Assembly: GCA_964612085.1 (NCBI GenBank)
Contig: CAZTCJ010000076.1
Coordinates: 1-17,263 of the forward strand
From: CAZTCJ01 sp964612085
Lineage (GTDB): Bacteria > Pseudomonadota > Alphaproteobacteria > JAJFIK01
Length of the DNA: 17,263 nucleotides
Reading direction: 5' to 3'
Shown in pieces: positions 1-6,195 of the stretch (its first letter is position 1; each line of letters starts with the position of its first letter). The translations under genes were made by a program, and so were the position numbers. Under the pieces are notes generated by a model. It did not search any database. It worked only from the letters and a program-made list of their open reading frames with translations, and was not told the DNA's origin.

Positions 1-1
1 C

Positions 2-403
2 CGGGGTGAATTCTACAATGAAGACCTTGTGGCCATCGTGCCCATGGGCTTTTGCTTTCCGGGCCAGGACGCCAAGGGCGGCGATCTGCCGCCGCGCCGG
101 GAATGCGCGCCCCAGTGGCGCGAGCGGGTGTTCGCCCATTTGCCCAATCTGGAGCTGGTCCTGCTTGTCGGTGCTTATTCCCAGAAATGGCATCTGGGTT
201 CCGAGGCCTGCAAGACCCTGACGGAGACGGTCGAGGCCTGGCGGGACTTTACGCCGTTTTATGTGCCGCTGCCCCATCCCTCCTGGCGCAACAATGTCTG
301 GCTCAAACGCCATCCCTGGTTCGAGGCGGAGGTTCTGCCTTACATCCGCAAGCGGATCCGGGCGATTGTAACGGACGCCGCTCAAACGAAGGCACACGGA
401 TGA
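2..403 (+). CDS. Uracil-DNA glycosylase family protein (3' part, start outside window)
   Basis: The frame is open from the left edge and ends at 401-403, so about the last 133 residues are present. The protein reads like the C-terminal half of the uracil-DNA glycosylase superfamily: a PMGFCFPG segment near residue 15, a beta strand ending LVLLVGAYSQKWHLG, and the family's second active-site motif PLPHPSWRNN near residue 98, followed by the usual WLKRHPWFE-type helix. Such enzymes act in the cytoplasm, removing uracil or related bases from DNA at the start of base excision repair; several members have other or untested substrates. The stop codon overlaps the ATG of the downstream lipoprotein gene (ATGA), so the two are probably co-transcribed, although their functions have no obvious link. 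The catalytic N-terminal motif lies outside the window, so the exact UDG class cannot be given. Confidence 0.85.
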   Translation, partial: RGEFYNEDLVAIVPMGFCFPGQDAKGGDLPPRRECAPQWRERVFAHLPNLELVLLVGAYSQKWHLGSEACKTLTETVEAWRDFTPFYVPLPHPSWRNNVWLKRHPWFEAEVLPYIRKRIRAIVTDAAQTKAHG

Positions 404-1392
404 TTTTGCGCTGTCTTCTTCTCCTTGCTTTGCTCGGGGCATGCGCGCCGCGCCTTCAGGACCAGGGCCCCGCCGTGCCGCCTGTGACGCCCAAGCTCGG
501 TGCGGAAACCGTGCTGACGCCGGACGGCCAGTATCTGGGGCTGGAAACCTGGGTGGCGGATAATCCGCAGGCGGTCATCATCGCTCTTCACGGCATGAAC
601 GATTACGCCAATGCCTTCGCCATGCCGGGCCCCTGGTGGGCGGAGAAAGCGCAAATCACCACTTATGCTTACGATCAGCGCGGCTTCGGGCGTTCGCCCC
701 AGACCGGGATCTGGCCCGGCGGCGACCGGCTCGTCGACGATCTGCTGACCGTCCTTGCACTAGTGAAAAGCCGTCATCCGGACACGCCGGTTTTTCTCTT
801 AGGGGACAGCATGGGCGGCGCCGTGGCCATCGCGGCGGTGGCCGAACGCGCGCCTGCCGTCGAAGGCCTGATCCTGGTGGCGCCCGCCGTCTGGGGCTGG
901 TCGGTGCAGCCCTTCATCAACCGCGCGGCCTTGTGGCTGGGCGCGCATCTTTTTCCCTGGAAGACCTTCACCGGCGAGGGGCTGGAAATCTGGCCCTCGG
1001 ACAATATCGAGATGCTGCGGGGCATTTCGCGCGATCCGTTGGTGATCAAGGGCACCCGCACCGATGCCATTTACGGTCTCGTGACCCTGATGGACCGGGC
1101 TTACAAGGCGGTGGAGCGGGTGAATGTGCCCGTTCTTGTTCTCTATGGGGAGAAAGACGAGATCATCCCGCGCGCGCCCATCGAGGATGTGGCGCGCCGC
1201 CTGTGCGGTGCGCCCACGCGCGTTATGATCTATCCGGAGGGCTTCCATATGGTGCTGCGGGATCTTCAGGGCGAGACCGCATGGGCGGATATCGCCGTGT
1301 GGACGGCGGATGTCTCGGCCCCTTTACCCTCCGGCGCGGAGCAGACGCAGGCCGTGCGGGCGGATGCCGCAGCTTGCCTAACGTCCGATTAA
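400..1392 (+). CDS. Alpha/beta hydrolase lipoprotein (monoacylglycerol lipase-like)
   Basis: A 330-residue serine hydrolase predicted to be membrane-anchored. The ATG overlaps the stop of the preceding gene; longer in-frame starts upstream lie inside that gene and would hide the signal sequence. Residues 1-15 form a lipoprotein signal ending in the lipobox LLGAC, with Cys15 as lipidation site. The rest is an alpha/beta hydrolase: oxyanion-region motif HGMND at 64-68, nucleophile elbow GDSMGG with Ser137, probable acid Asp253 in GEKDEIIP, and His283 in GFHMVL. The spacing and the WPGGDR/RGFGRS segments match the Hydrolase_4 group that includes monoacylglycerol lipases and lysophospholipases. 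The lipid anchor suggests action on acylglycerols or lysolipids at the cell envelope, but the substrate is an inference. The catalytic triad is complete. A lid-like stretch (about 163-235) separates Ser and Asp. Confidence 0.88.
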   Translation: MILRCLLLLALLGACAPRLQDQGPAVPPVTPKLGAETVLTPDGQYLGLETWVADNPQAVIIALHGMNDYANAFAMPGPWWAEKAQITTYAYDQRGFGRSPQTGIWPGGDRLVDDLLTVLALVKSRHPDTPVFLLGDSMGGAVAIAAVAERAPAVEGLILVAPAVWGWSVQPFINRAALWLGAHLFPWKTFTGEGLEIWPSDNIEMLRGISRDPLVIKGTRTDAIYGLVTLMDRAYKAVERVNVPVLVLYGEKDEIIPRAPIEDVARRLCGAPTRVMIYPEGFHMVLRDLQGETAWADIAVWTADVSAPLPSGAEQTQAVRADAAACLTSD

Positions 1393-1497
1393 CGCCCCGG
1401 TGTCCTTAAGCGCCCGTTCACGGTCTTTATGGCAGTCTTGCTGGAAATTTTATGCGTATGCGCCTTCTGCGGGGTTGGTCGTTGACCGTTGAGTGCC

Positions 1498-2439
1498 ATG
1501 AATATCGGACAGTTGCGCAAAAAATTCACGGCGTGGTGGGAAGGCGTGGACGCCGCTCCTGAGGCGGAGAATCAGCCTGCTTACTCCGTACCGCCATCCG
1601 AGGCGCCGCAATCCGGGACAGATCCTGCGAATTCTCAAGCCAGCGGCTACCGCCCGAACGCCCCGACGCTCGAGGCCCATCTGACGATCGCCCAGAGCCT
1701 GTGGGGGCAGGGGTTCGTCGGACCGGGCGATGCCGCCTTCATCCTCGATATCGTCAGTCAGCTTATCATTTCCAAGGAAAAGACGGTGGGCTATCTGGGG
1801 CTCGGTCTCGGCGGTCCGGCCCGTGAAATCACCAAGGAAACCGGCGCCTGGATCACCGGCTACGAAACCCGCGAGCAGTCGGTCAAGACGGCCCGGGAGC
1901 AATGCATGATGGCGGGCCTGGCAAAAAAAGTCACTGTCGAGCCGTTCGTGCCCGGGGAGACGGCTCTGCCGAAAAACCGCTTCCATGTCATGATCTGCCG
2001 GGATGAGCTGTGCTTCATCCCGGACAAGGAAGAAATCCTGAAGGGGATCTACAAGGCGCTGACCAAAGGCGGCCTTTGTCTCATAACGGATTATGTTCAC
2101 ACAGGCCGTCAGGATGCCGATTTATCCAAATGCTTTTCGTCTGTCTGGGGAACGCCCAGCCTGTGGCCGGCGGACCGGTACCCCCATGCTTTTTTGGACT
2201 TAGGTTTCGATTTGCGCGTTCAGGCGGATCTGACGCCGCAATATATTTCCATGATCGCGAACTCCTCGGGCGGGTGGTCGGATCTGATGCGCCTGGCGGA
2301 AAGCGGCAGCGAAGAGATCGGCGACAAGCGTGGTTTCGTCATGGCTCTGGCGAGCGAGGCGGCGGTCTGGGCGGAGCGTCTGAACGCCATGCGCAATGGC
2401 GAATTGGGCGTTTACCGGTACATTCTGCTCAAGTCCTGA
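1498..2439 (+). CDS. Class I SAM-dependent methyltransferase
   Basis: A 313-residue Rossmann-fold methyltransferase. Motif I (SAM glycine loop) is YLGLGLGG at 99-106, the acidic residue ending strand 2 is probably Glu123 in ITGYETRE, strand 4 is HVMICRDEL (163-171), and the post-motif strand GGLCLITDYV lies at 191-200. A segment before motif I, LWGQGFVGPGDAAFI (68-82), resembles the WGEGF-xxPGG stretch of phosphoethanolamine/sarcosine-type N-methyltransferases, so a small amine or lipid headgroup substrate is possible but unproven. Residues 15-55 are Pro/Ser/Ala-rich and probably disordered. I chose ATG 1498; a TTG three codons upstream is in frame, and neither has a clear Shine-Dalgarno sequence. 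The C-terminus converges on the nitrilase gene with only six bases between the stops. Confidence 0.8.
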   Translation: MNIGQLRKKFTAWWEGVDAAPEAENQPAYSVPPSEAPQSGTDPANSQASGYRPNAPTLEAHLTIAQSLWGQGFVGPGDAAFILDIVSQLIISKEKTVGYLGLGLGGPAREITKETGAWITGYETREQSVKTAREQCMMAGLAKKVTVEPFVPGETALPKNRFHVMICRDELCFIPDKEEILKGIYKALTKGGLCLITDYVHTGRQDADLSKCFSSVWGTPSLWPADRYPHAFLDLGFDLRVQADLTPQYISMIANSSGGWSDLMRLAESGSEEIGDKRGFVMALASEAAVWAERLNAMRNGELGVYRYILLKS

Positions 2440-2445
2440 AGCCTT

Positions 2446-3393
2446 TCAGCCATCCTCCTTTGCCGTAGCGCCAAAGTGGACGGGCGCCTGGGCGCGCGTA
2501 TCGATCTCGAGCCGGAAAATATCCGGCCGGGCGTAGTGGCCGGTGACATCGAAATCGTATTTGCCTTGCGCGATCTCGTCCGTATCGAGTTCTGCATACA
2601 GAATGGCTTCCTCATCGAAAACAGGGCCGGCGAGGATGCTGCCGAGCGGGTTGACGATGACGCTGCCGCCACGGATCAAGACCGTCTCCGGCGCATTGCC
2701 CTGGATGGGGTCGAAATCGTCCGGCGCATCCGCACGCGTCATATATTGGCAGGCGGACAGAACGAAACAGCGGCCTTCGAGCGCGATGGTCCGCATGGTC
2801 GGCGCCCAACTGTCCCGGTCATCGACGGTCGGCGCGCAGTAGAACTGAACGCCTTGGGCATACATGGCCATGCGCAGCATGGGCATGTAGTTTTCCCAGC
2901 AGATGACGCCGCCCACCGTGCCGATGCGCGTTTGCGCAACGCCCAAGGTGGAGCCGTCGCCGAAGCCCCAGACCAGGCGCTCCATGGCCGTGGGCATCAG
3001 CTTGCGCCGCAGTCCGGCAAGGTGGCCATCCGCATCGAAGGTCAGCACCGAACAATACAGCGTGCCCCCCAGCCGCTCGATGGCGCCGGTCACCAGGACG
3101 ATGCCGTGGGCGCTGGCGATCCGCCCCATGGTCTCGGTTTCCGGACCGGGAACCTTTATGGCCCCGTCGAAATAGTGCTGGAAGGCCTGCCGGCCCTCTG
3201 GAGACCGGGAGCCCACGCGCGCGCCAAAATCCGCGCCTTTGGGATAGCCGCCGACGAAAGCTTCGGGAAAGACCGCGAGGCGGGCGCCGTTCGAGGCCGC
3301 CTGCGCCGTCAGATCGGCCAGTTTGGCAAGGGTCCGGGGTGTATCGTAGAGTATGGAGGCAGTTTGAACGACAGCGGCGCGAAGGCGGATCAT
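2446..3393 (-). CDS. Nitrilase (carbon-nitrogen hydrolase superfamily)
   Basis: A 315-residue nitrilase that hydrolyses a nitrile to carboxylic acid plus ammonia in the cytoplasm. The catalytic triad is complete: Glu44 in VFPEAFVGGYPKG, Lys131 in RKLMPTAMER, and nucleophile Cys165 in the GGVICWENYMP motif, which is diagnostic of the true nitrilase branch (EC 3.5.5.1 type) rather than amidases. The ERLVWGFGDGS segment (138-148) is likewise typical of aliphatic/aryl-acetonitrile nitrilases. I chose the ATG at 3393 because GAGAG sits about eight bases upstream; an ATG six codons earlier (3411) has no ribosome site. The C-terminus is short, lacking the long tail of spiral-forming fungal and cyanide-degrading enzymes. 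It is divergent from the secreted small protein at 3533 and convergent with the methyltransferase, so it is probably monocistronic. Natural substrate unknown. Confidence 0.9.
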   Translation of the reverse strand: MIRLRAAVVQTASILYDTPRTLAKLADLTAQAASNGARLAVFPEAFVGGYPKGADFGARVGSRSPEGRQAFQHYFDGAIKVPGPETETMGRIASAHGIVLVTGAIERLGGTLYCSVLTFDADGHLAGLRRKLMPTAMERLVWGFGDGSTLGVAQTRIGTVGGVICWENYMPMLRMAMYAQGVQFYCAPTVDDRDSWAPTMRTIALEGRCFVLSACQYMTRADAPDDFDPIQGNAPETVLIRGGSVIVNPLGSILAGPVFDEEAILYAELDTDEIAQGKYDFDVTGHYARPDIFRLEIDTRAQAPVHFGATAKEDG

Positions 3394-3459
3394 GGGCGTT
3401 CTCTCAGTCATAAGTCTTGCGGCGGAAGCACGCGGATTTGATCCCTTTCAGTTTCCTTC

Positions 3460-3465
3460 CATAAT
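3460..3465 (+). promoter_or_regulatory. Candidate promoter (-10 CATAAT) for the secreted small protein
   Basis: CATAAT at 3460-3465 matches five of six TATAAT bases and is preceded, after 16 bases, by TTGATC (3438-3443) as a -35 box. Transcription would start near 3472, giving a leader of about 60 bases before ATG 3533. Found by eye only. Confidence 0.4.
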
Positions 3466-3468
3466 CTT

Positions 3469-3506
3469 GCCTTTTGAAGGCGGCAGCGTGCGCCCTGAAA
3501 CAGGGC
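3469..3506 (+). repeat. Two short inverted repeats in the leader upstream of the secreted protein
   Basis: GCCTT-TTG-AAGGC (3469-3481) and GCCCTG-AAA-CAGGGC (3492-3506) are two small perfect stems with three-base loops, spaced ten bases apart. Both lie between the candidate promoter and the start codon. Neither is followed by a T-run, so they are not intrinsic terminators. They could be leader hairpins or a protein-binding site; chance is also possible for stems this short. Confidence 0.4.
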
Positions 3507-3532
3507 CAGTGGCATGTGAGCGGGTTTGAGTG

Positions 3533-3955
3533 ATGATAATGCTGGGAAAAAAGGTCGTTGCAGCGCTTGGCGCGATGGTCGGATTGGTGGGCGTTGCCGC
3601 AAGCGCGAGCGCCCAGGATGGTGACCAGGCCATGACCGAAAGCGCCAATACGGTGGTTTTGGAGATCAAATCGGGGCTGTTTGTCCGTCCTGACGGCAAT
3701 TGCAAGGACGTTTATCTGGACAAGCGCCTGGTCGCCTGCTTCCACCACAAGACCTCGAAACCGGGCGAGACCTGCAATATCCGGCTCTTCCGCTTTGATG
3801 CCAGCGGCTTGCGCGAACTGTTTTCCGACATGACGATCCCGGTGGGCGAGCAGCGCACGGCGTGGCGTTATGCCGTGGATGTGATCGAGACCGACAAGGG
3901 CTGGCTCGGCCAGCAGCAGAGCTGCGTCATCCAAGTGTCCCTCGCCCCGCGCTGA
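3533..3955 (+). CDS. Small secreted protein of unknown function, four cysteines
   Basis: I do not recognise this family. The 140-residue product begins with a clear Sec signal peptide: Lys6-Lys7, a hydrophobic stretch from Val8 to about Ala22, and a likely cleavage after ASASA (Ala27). The mature part of about 113 residues has four cysteines (contexts GNCKDVY, LVACFHH, GETCNIR, QQSCVIQ), an even number that would suit two disulfides in the periplasm. The pattern of alternating hydrophobic residues suggests a mostly beta fold. Start choice is uncertain: GTG 3530, ATG 3533 and ATG 3539 are all in frame with only a weak GAG upstream; all keep the signal peptide. A candidate promoter lies at 3438-3465. 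It is divergent from the nitrilase; whether the two are related in function is unknown. Confidence 0.7.
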   Translation: MIMLGKKVVAALGAMVGLVGVAASASAQDGDQAMTESANTVVLEIKSGLFVRPDGNCKDVYLDKRLVACFHHKTSKPGETCNIRLFRFDASGLRELFSDMTIPVGEQRTAWRYAVDVIETDKGWLGQQQSCVIQVSLAPR

Positions 3956-4081
3956 GCGTCCTCGCGCAGCTGGGCGCTGGAGGCAATGTCGATGCCTGGC
4001 GGGATGCGGCTCGGTGGCAATCCGTTTACGGATCCAGGGGCCAGGCGCTGCTTGAGCGTGAAGCGGGCCGCGCAGGCCGCT

Positions 4082-4222
4082 TCATTCGATCCATTTGCGT
4101 TCTCTGAGATGAAGATCCAGACAAATCGCGTTTCTGTGGATGGCGACTTTTTTCGTCGATGCCTTTGCCAGCGGGATCTTGCGTTCATGACACCAGTTGA
4201 TCAGGGCGCTGCCTAACTCGCT
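4082..4222 (-). pseudogene. Downstream remnant: second repeat of the small gene, cut off by an in-frame TAA
   Basis: Directly after the TAA that ends the small gene at 4223, the same frame stays open for 46 codons to a TGA at 4082-4084. It encodes SELGSALINWCHERKIPLAK and onward to DLHLRERKWIE. It aligns with the first half of the upstream ORF: FSQEEVFEALRLFC against FN-stop-SELGSALINWC. The stop falls exactly where the first repeat has Gln encoded by CAA, so one C-to-T change (CAA to TAA) explains it. There is no start codon or ribosome site for separate translation. I read it as the lost C-terminal half of a roughly 115-residue protein. Confidence 0.5.
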
Positions 4223-4432
4223 TTAGTTAAAGCTGCGTACAATCTCCCGGGACTCATTCTGCAGTTCCAGCGTGATGTTCGGGGACATCCGGAAATTCAT
4301 TTCCAGGCCCTGCGCTTTCGGAAAACTTTGTCCCGCTTTCGTACAGAAAAGGCGAAGAGCCTCGAACACCTCTTCTTGCGAGAAGATAAGGCGGCGCATC
4401 TCGGTCGGCATCGTGACTGTGTCCTGGGTCAT
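4223..4432 (-). CDS. Small hypothetical protein, apparently truncated by a nonsense codon
   Basis: A 69-residue ORF starting MTQDTVTMPTEMRR; a GTG seven codons upstream (4453) is an alternative start, and neither has a clear ribosome site. The core, RRLIFSQEEVFEALRLFC followed by a basic/proline turn and a strand ending NITLELQNE, looks like one helix-turn-strand unit. I do not recognise a named family; it resembles short uncharacterised alphaproteobacterial proteins with an ALxxYC...PLPR pattern, which is a memory-based impression. The frame continues past the TAA into a second copy of the same pattern (4082-4222), so the present ORF may be only the first half of a two-repeat protein. It could still be expressed as a short product. 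No partner genes: it lies between the secreted protein (+) and the XRE regulator (-). Confidence 0.5.
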   Translation of the reverse strand: MTQDTVTMPTEMRRLIFSQEEVFEALRLFCTKAGQSFPKAQGLEMNFRMSPNITLELQNESREIVRSFN

Positions 4433-4629
4433 GCTGCGGCGAGCATGGCGCACTTGTCTTGATAGAGACTAAATGACTTGCAGAAGATACGGTTTGCGTT
4501 TTATGCGGGTAAGTGAGGGTGCCGTTTTCTCGTTCCTGGCCGCAGGTCTAAGGCCGCGGCCATGGGGCAACGCGCCCTCCCGCGCTGCCTGTGTGATGCC
4601 AAAACCGTCTGTGATGGAACGGATGGACG

Positions 4630-5079
4630 TCAGTTGCGGTCGATGGCTTCTTCCGCAGGCGTCTGACCCAGGGATTTGATCAGTTCCAACACGCTCCGCC
4701 GGACGGATTTGGACGGGATGCTCAGATAGCTGGTGCCCAAAGACGTGCCTTCATGGGTCGCCATGAAGCCCAGAATATTCGCCTTGTCGCCGGACGGCGG
4801 GGTGTTCAGCGCCTGGCCCCCATGGCCATTGGGCGTCTGCGCGGCAGCGGGCAGGTCTTCGAAAAAGAACTGTACGGGTACGTTGAAGATTTCCGAGATG
4901 CGATAAAGCCTGCTGGCGCTGATCCGGTTCGTCCCTTTTTCGTATTTTTGGATCTGCTGAAAGGTCAGGCCCAGCATATCGCCGAGTTTTTCCTGGCTCA
5001 TACCAGCCAGTACCCGTCGCAGCTTGACCCGGCTGCCAATGTGCACATCGACTGGATGCGGTTGTTTTTCTTGTGCCAT
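4630..5079 (-). CDS. XRE-family helix-turn-helix transcriptional regulator (PraR-like)
   Basis: A 149-residue DNA-binding protein. Residues 11-73 form a Cro/CI-type HTH: VHIGSRVKLRR, then SQEKLGDMLG as the first helix pair and LTFQQIQKYEKGTNRIS as the recognition region, ending ISEIFNVPVQFFFEDLP. This wording is characteristic of a regulator family widespread in alphaproteobacteria, including PraR of rhizobia, which controls surface, biofilm and quorum-related genes; the role here is not known. The C-terminal half (about 80-149) has no sensory domain I recognise and contains SIPSKSVRRSVLELIKSL, probably a dimerisation helix. AGGAA lies seven bases before the ATG. It stands alone, with a 258-base AT-rich region upstream. 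It is more likely a global or stationary-phase regulator than the controller of its neighbours. Confidence 0.88.
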   Translation of the reverse strand: MAQEKQPHPVDVHIGSRVKLRRVLAGMSQEKLGDMLGLTFQQIQKYEKGTNRISASRLYRISEIFNVPVQFFFEDLPAAAQTPNGHGGQALNTPPSGDKANILGFMATHEGTSLGTSYLSIPSKSVRRSVLELIKSLGQTPAEEAIDRN

Positions 5080-5337
5080 TTACTGATTCCTAGTGCCGTT
5101 TTGTAATCGCGGTTCCTTTGAGTGCTTGTCCGCCACCCAATGGAAAACCACAAAAAATTTACGCGTTATTTCGTTGGGCAGCAAGACATATCGTCACTTA
5201 TCGAAATGTAGTTCATCTATTTTTTAAGATGGTGTCAATGCAGGCGGATGATCTGGAGACGGAAGAGGCCTGTTGGCCTTTAAACAGCGCGGGGCGGTTG
5301 CCGAAATAGCTGCGACTCCTTCACGCATGTCTTCTGC
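5080..5337 (-). promoter_or_regulatory. AT-rich upstream region of the XRE regulator gene
   Basis: These 258 bases hold no convincing gene. The section 5140-5240 is much more AT-rich than its surroundings (runs such as CAAAAAATTT and CTATTTTTTAAG), as expected for a promoter with a long leader. Reading leftward, TTGACA occurs at 5238-5233 as a possible -35, but the hexamer 17 bases on (TGAACT) is a poor -10, so no exact promoter can be fixed. Confidence 0.4.
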
Positions 5338-6066
5338 TTACTGGCGATCGGGACCGGCATGCGGGCGTTGCGCGGCGTATGGGGCAGATTCCTCGGTAGC
5401 GGTCTTGCGCTCCAGATGGGGCGCGATCATTTCGGCGAAGCATGCGACCAGCTTACGCTGGTTGCCAATGGCATCGCTGAACCGGTCCTGGGTGATCAGG
5501 CCCCGCAGAAACACCCGGCAGATGGTCCAGATCAGGCGCACCCGGTCCTCGTCTCCGTCGGCGGATTTGTAAAGACCCGCGAAATGGTCGTTCATCGCGC
5601 CGTTCCAATAGCGCAGACGGCCGCGAATCTTGACTTGCAGTGCTTTATCCGTACGCGCCGCCACCAGGATTTCCAAAAAGGCCCGGCCTTCGCGGGTATT
5701 GACCATCCGGTCCCAGAGCTTCAAGAGGTCGGCCGTGAAATCGCCGCCCGCCGCAGGCGCCGGCCCCTTGTTTTCATTGAGCAGGCGCGTGCCGGCCGCA
5801 CGGCGCAACAGCCGGTCGCTGGTGGCAACGATGAGATCTTCCTTAGTCGGAAAATAATGGGTAAGCGCTCCCCGGGATATGCCGGCGGTCTCGATGATCC
5901 GTGTAATGGATGTTTCGGCATATCCGACCGCATCCAGGCACTCGATGACCGCCTCGCAGATCGCGGATTTGGCGGCTTCCGCCTTCTGCTCCCGCCTGTC
6001 GCCTGCTGCGCGCGCAGTGCCGGGGCGTCCAGGATCTGCCTTCGTTTCACGAATACCGTTGTCCAT
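5338..6066 (-). CDS. TetR-family transcriptional regulator of the divergent acyl-CoA operon
   Basis: A 242-residue one-component repressor. After a basic, probably flexible N-terminus of about 28 residues, the TetR DNA-binding domain runs from about 30 to 75: KSAICEAVIECLDAVGYAETSI, then the HTH TRIIETAGISRGALTHYF with FPTKEDLI after it. The C-terminal ligand domain is helical, with no motif that names the ligand; by analogy with neighbours it would be an acyl-CoA or the free acid of the operon's substrate. The start is the only good Met before the HTH, but no Shine-Dalgarno sequence is visible, so weak translation is likely. It is divergent from the AtuA-family gene with 129 bases between the starts, and the inverted repeat at 6120-6141 between them is its probable operator, which would also give autoregulation. 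Confidence 0.9.
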   Translation of the reverse strand: MDNGIRETKADPGRPGTARAAGDRREQKAEAAKSAICEAVIECLDAVGYAETSITRIIETAGISRGALTHYFPTKEDLIVATSDRLLRRAAGTRLLNENKGPAPAAGGDFTADLLKLWDRMVNTREGRAFLEILVAARTDKALQVKIRGRLRYWNGAMNDHFAGLYKSADGDEDRVRLIWTICRVFLRGLITQDRFSDAIGNQRKLVACFAEMIAPHLERKTATEESAPYAAQRPHAGPDRQ

Positions 6067-6093
6067 CGCCGTTTTGGATCGTTCGGGAACCGC

Positions 6094-6122
6094 TTGATCG
6101 GTCGCGGGCTGTCGTTTATAAA
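6094..6122 (+). promoter_or_regulatory. Candidate promoter of the acyl-CoA carboxylase operon
   Basis: TTGATC (6094-6099) and TATAAA (6117-6122) are separated by exactly 17 bases and face the AtuA-family gene. Four of six and five of six consensus bases match. Transcription would start near 6129, inside the inverted repeat at 6120-6141. By-eye prediction. Confidence 0.55.
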
Positions 6123-6141
6123 CAGAATGATCGTTCTGTTT
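6120..6141. promoter_or_regulatory. Probable TetR operator (22-bp inverted repeat)
   Basis: The sequence has arms AAACAGAA and TTCTGTTT around TGATCG; 10 of 11 base pairs of the dyad match, the single mismatch being T/G beside the central GATC. Size and symmetry fit a TetR-family operator. It overlaps the end of the -10 box and the predicted start point of the rightward operon, and on the other strand it lies between plausible -35 (TTAAAA) and -10 (TTTATA) boxes for the TetR gene, so binding could block both. Confidence 0.75.
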
Positions 6142-6195
6142 TTAATGTAAGACGCAGCCGATATCTCTGCAAGCTTCGTTTTCGGGAAGGGCGGC

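Noticed and set aside
52..399. N-terminal extension of the lipoprotein hydrolase to an earlier in-frame start
   Set aside because: It overlaps the UDG-family gene and would bury the lipobox signal; ATG 400 gives a proper lipoprotein.
3956..4216. Short open frames on either strand after the secreted protein gene
   Set aside because: The plus-strand ones are overlapping, motif-free and without ribosome sites. The only coherent signal here is the minus-strand continuation of the small repeat gene.
4606..4629. Possible terminator hairpin after the XRE gene
   Set aside because: The best stem (CCGT/ACGG) is only four pairs with a long loop and only a short T-tract; not convincing.
4473..4679. A 68-codon plus-strand frame between the small gene and the XRE regulator
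   Set aside because: No ribosome site, no hydrophobic pattern or motif, and it runs into the antisense of the XRE gene.
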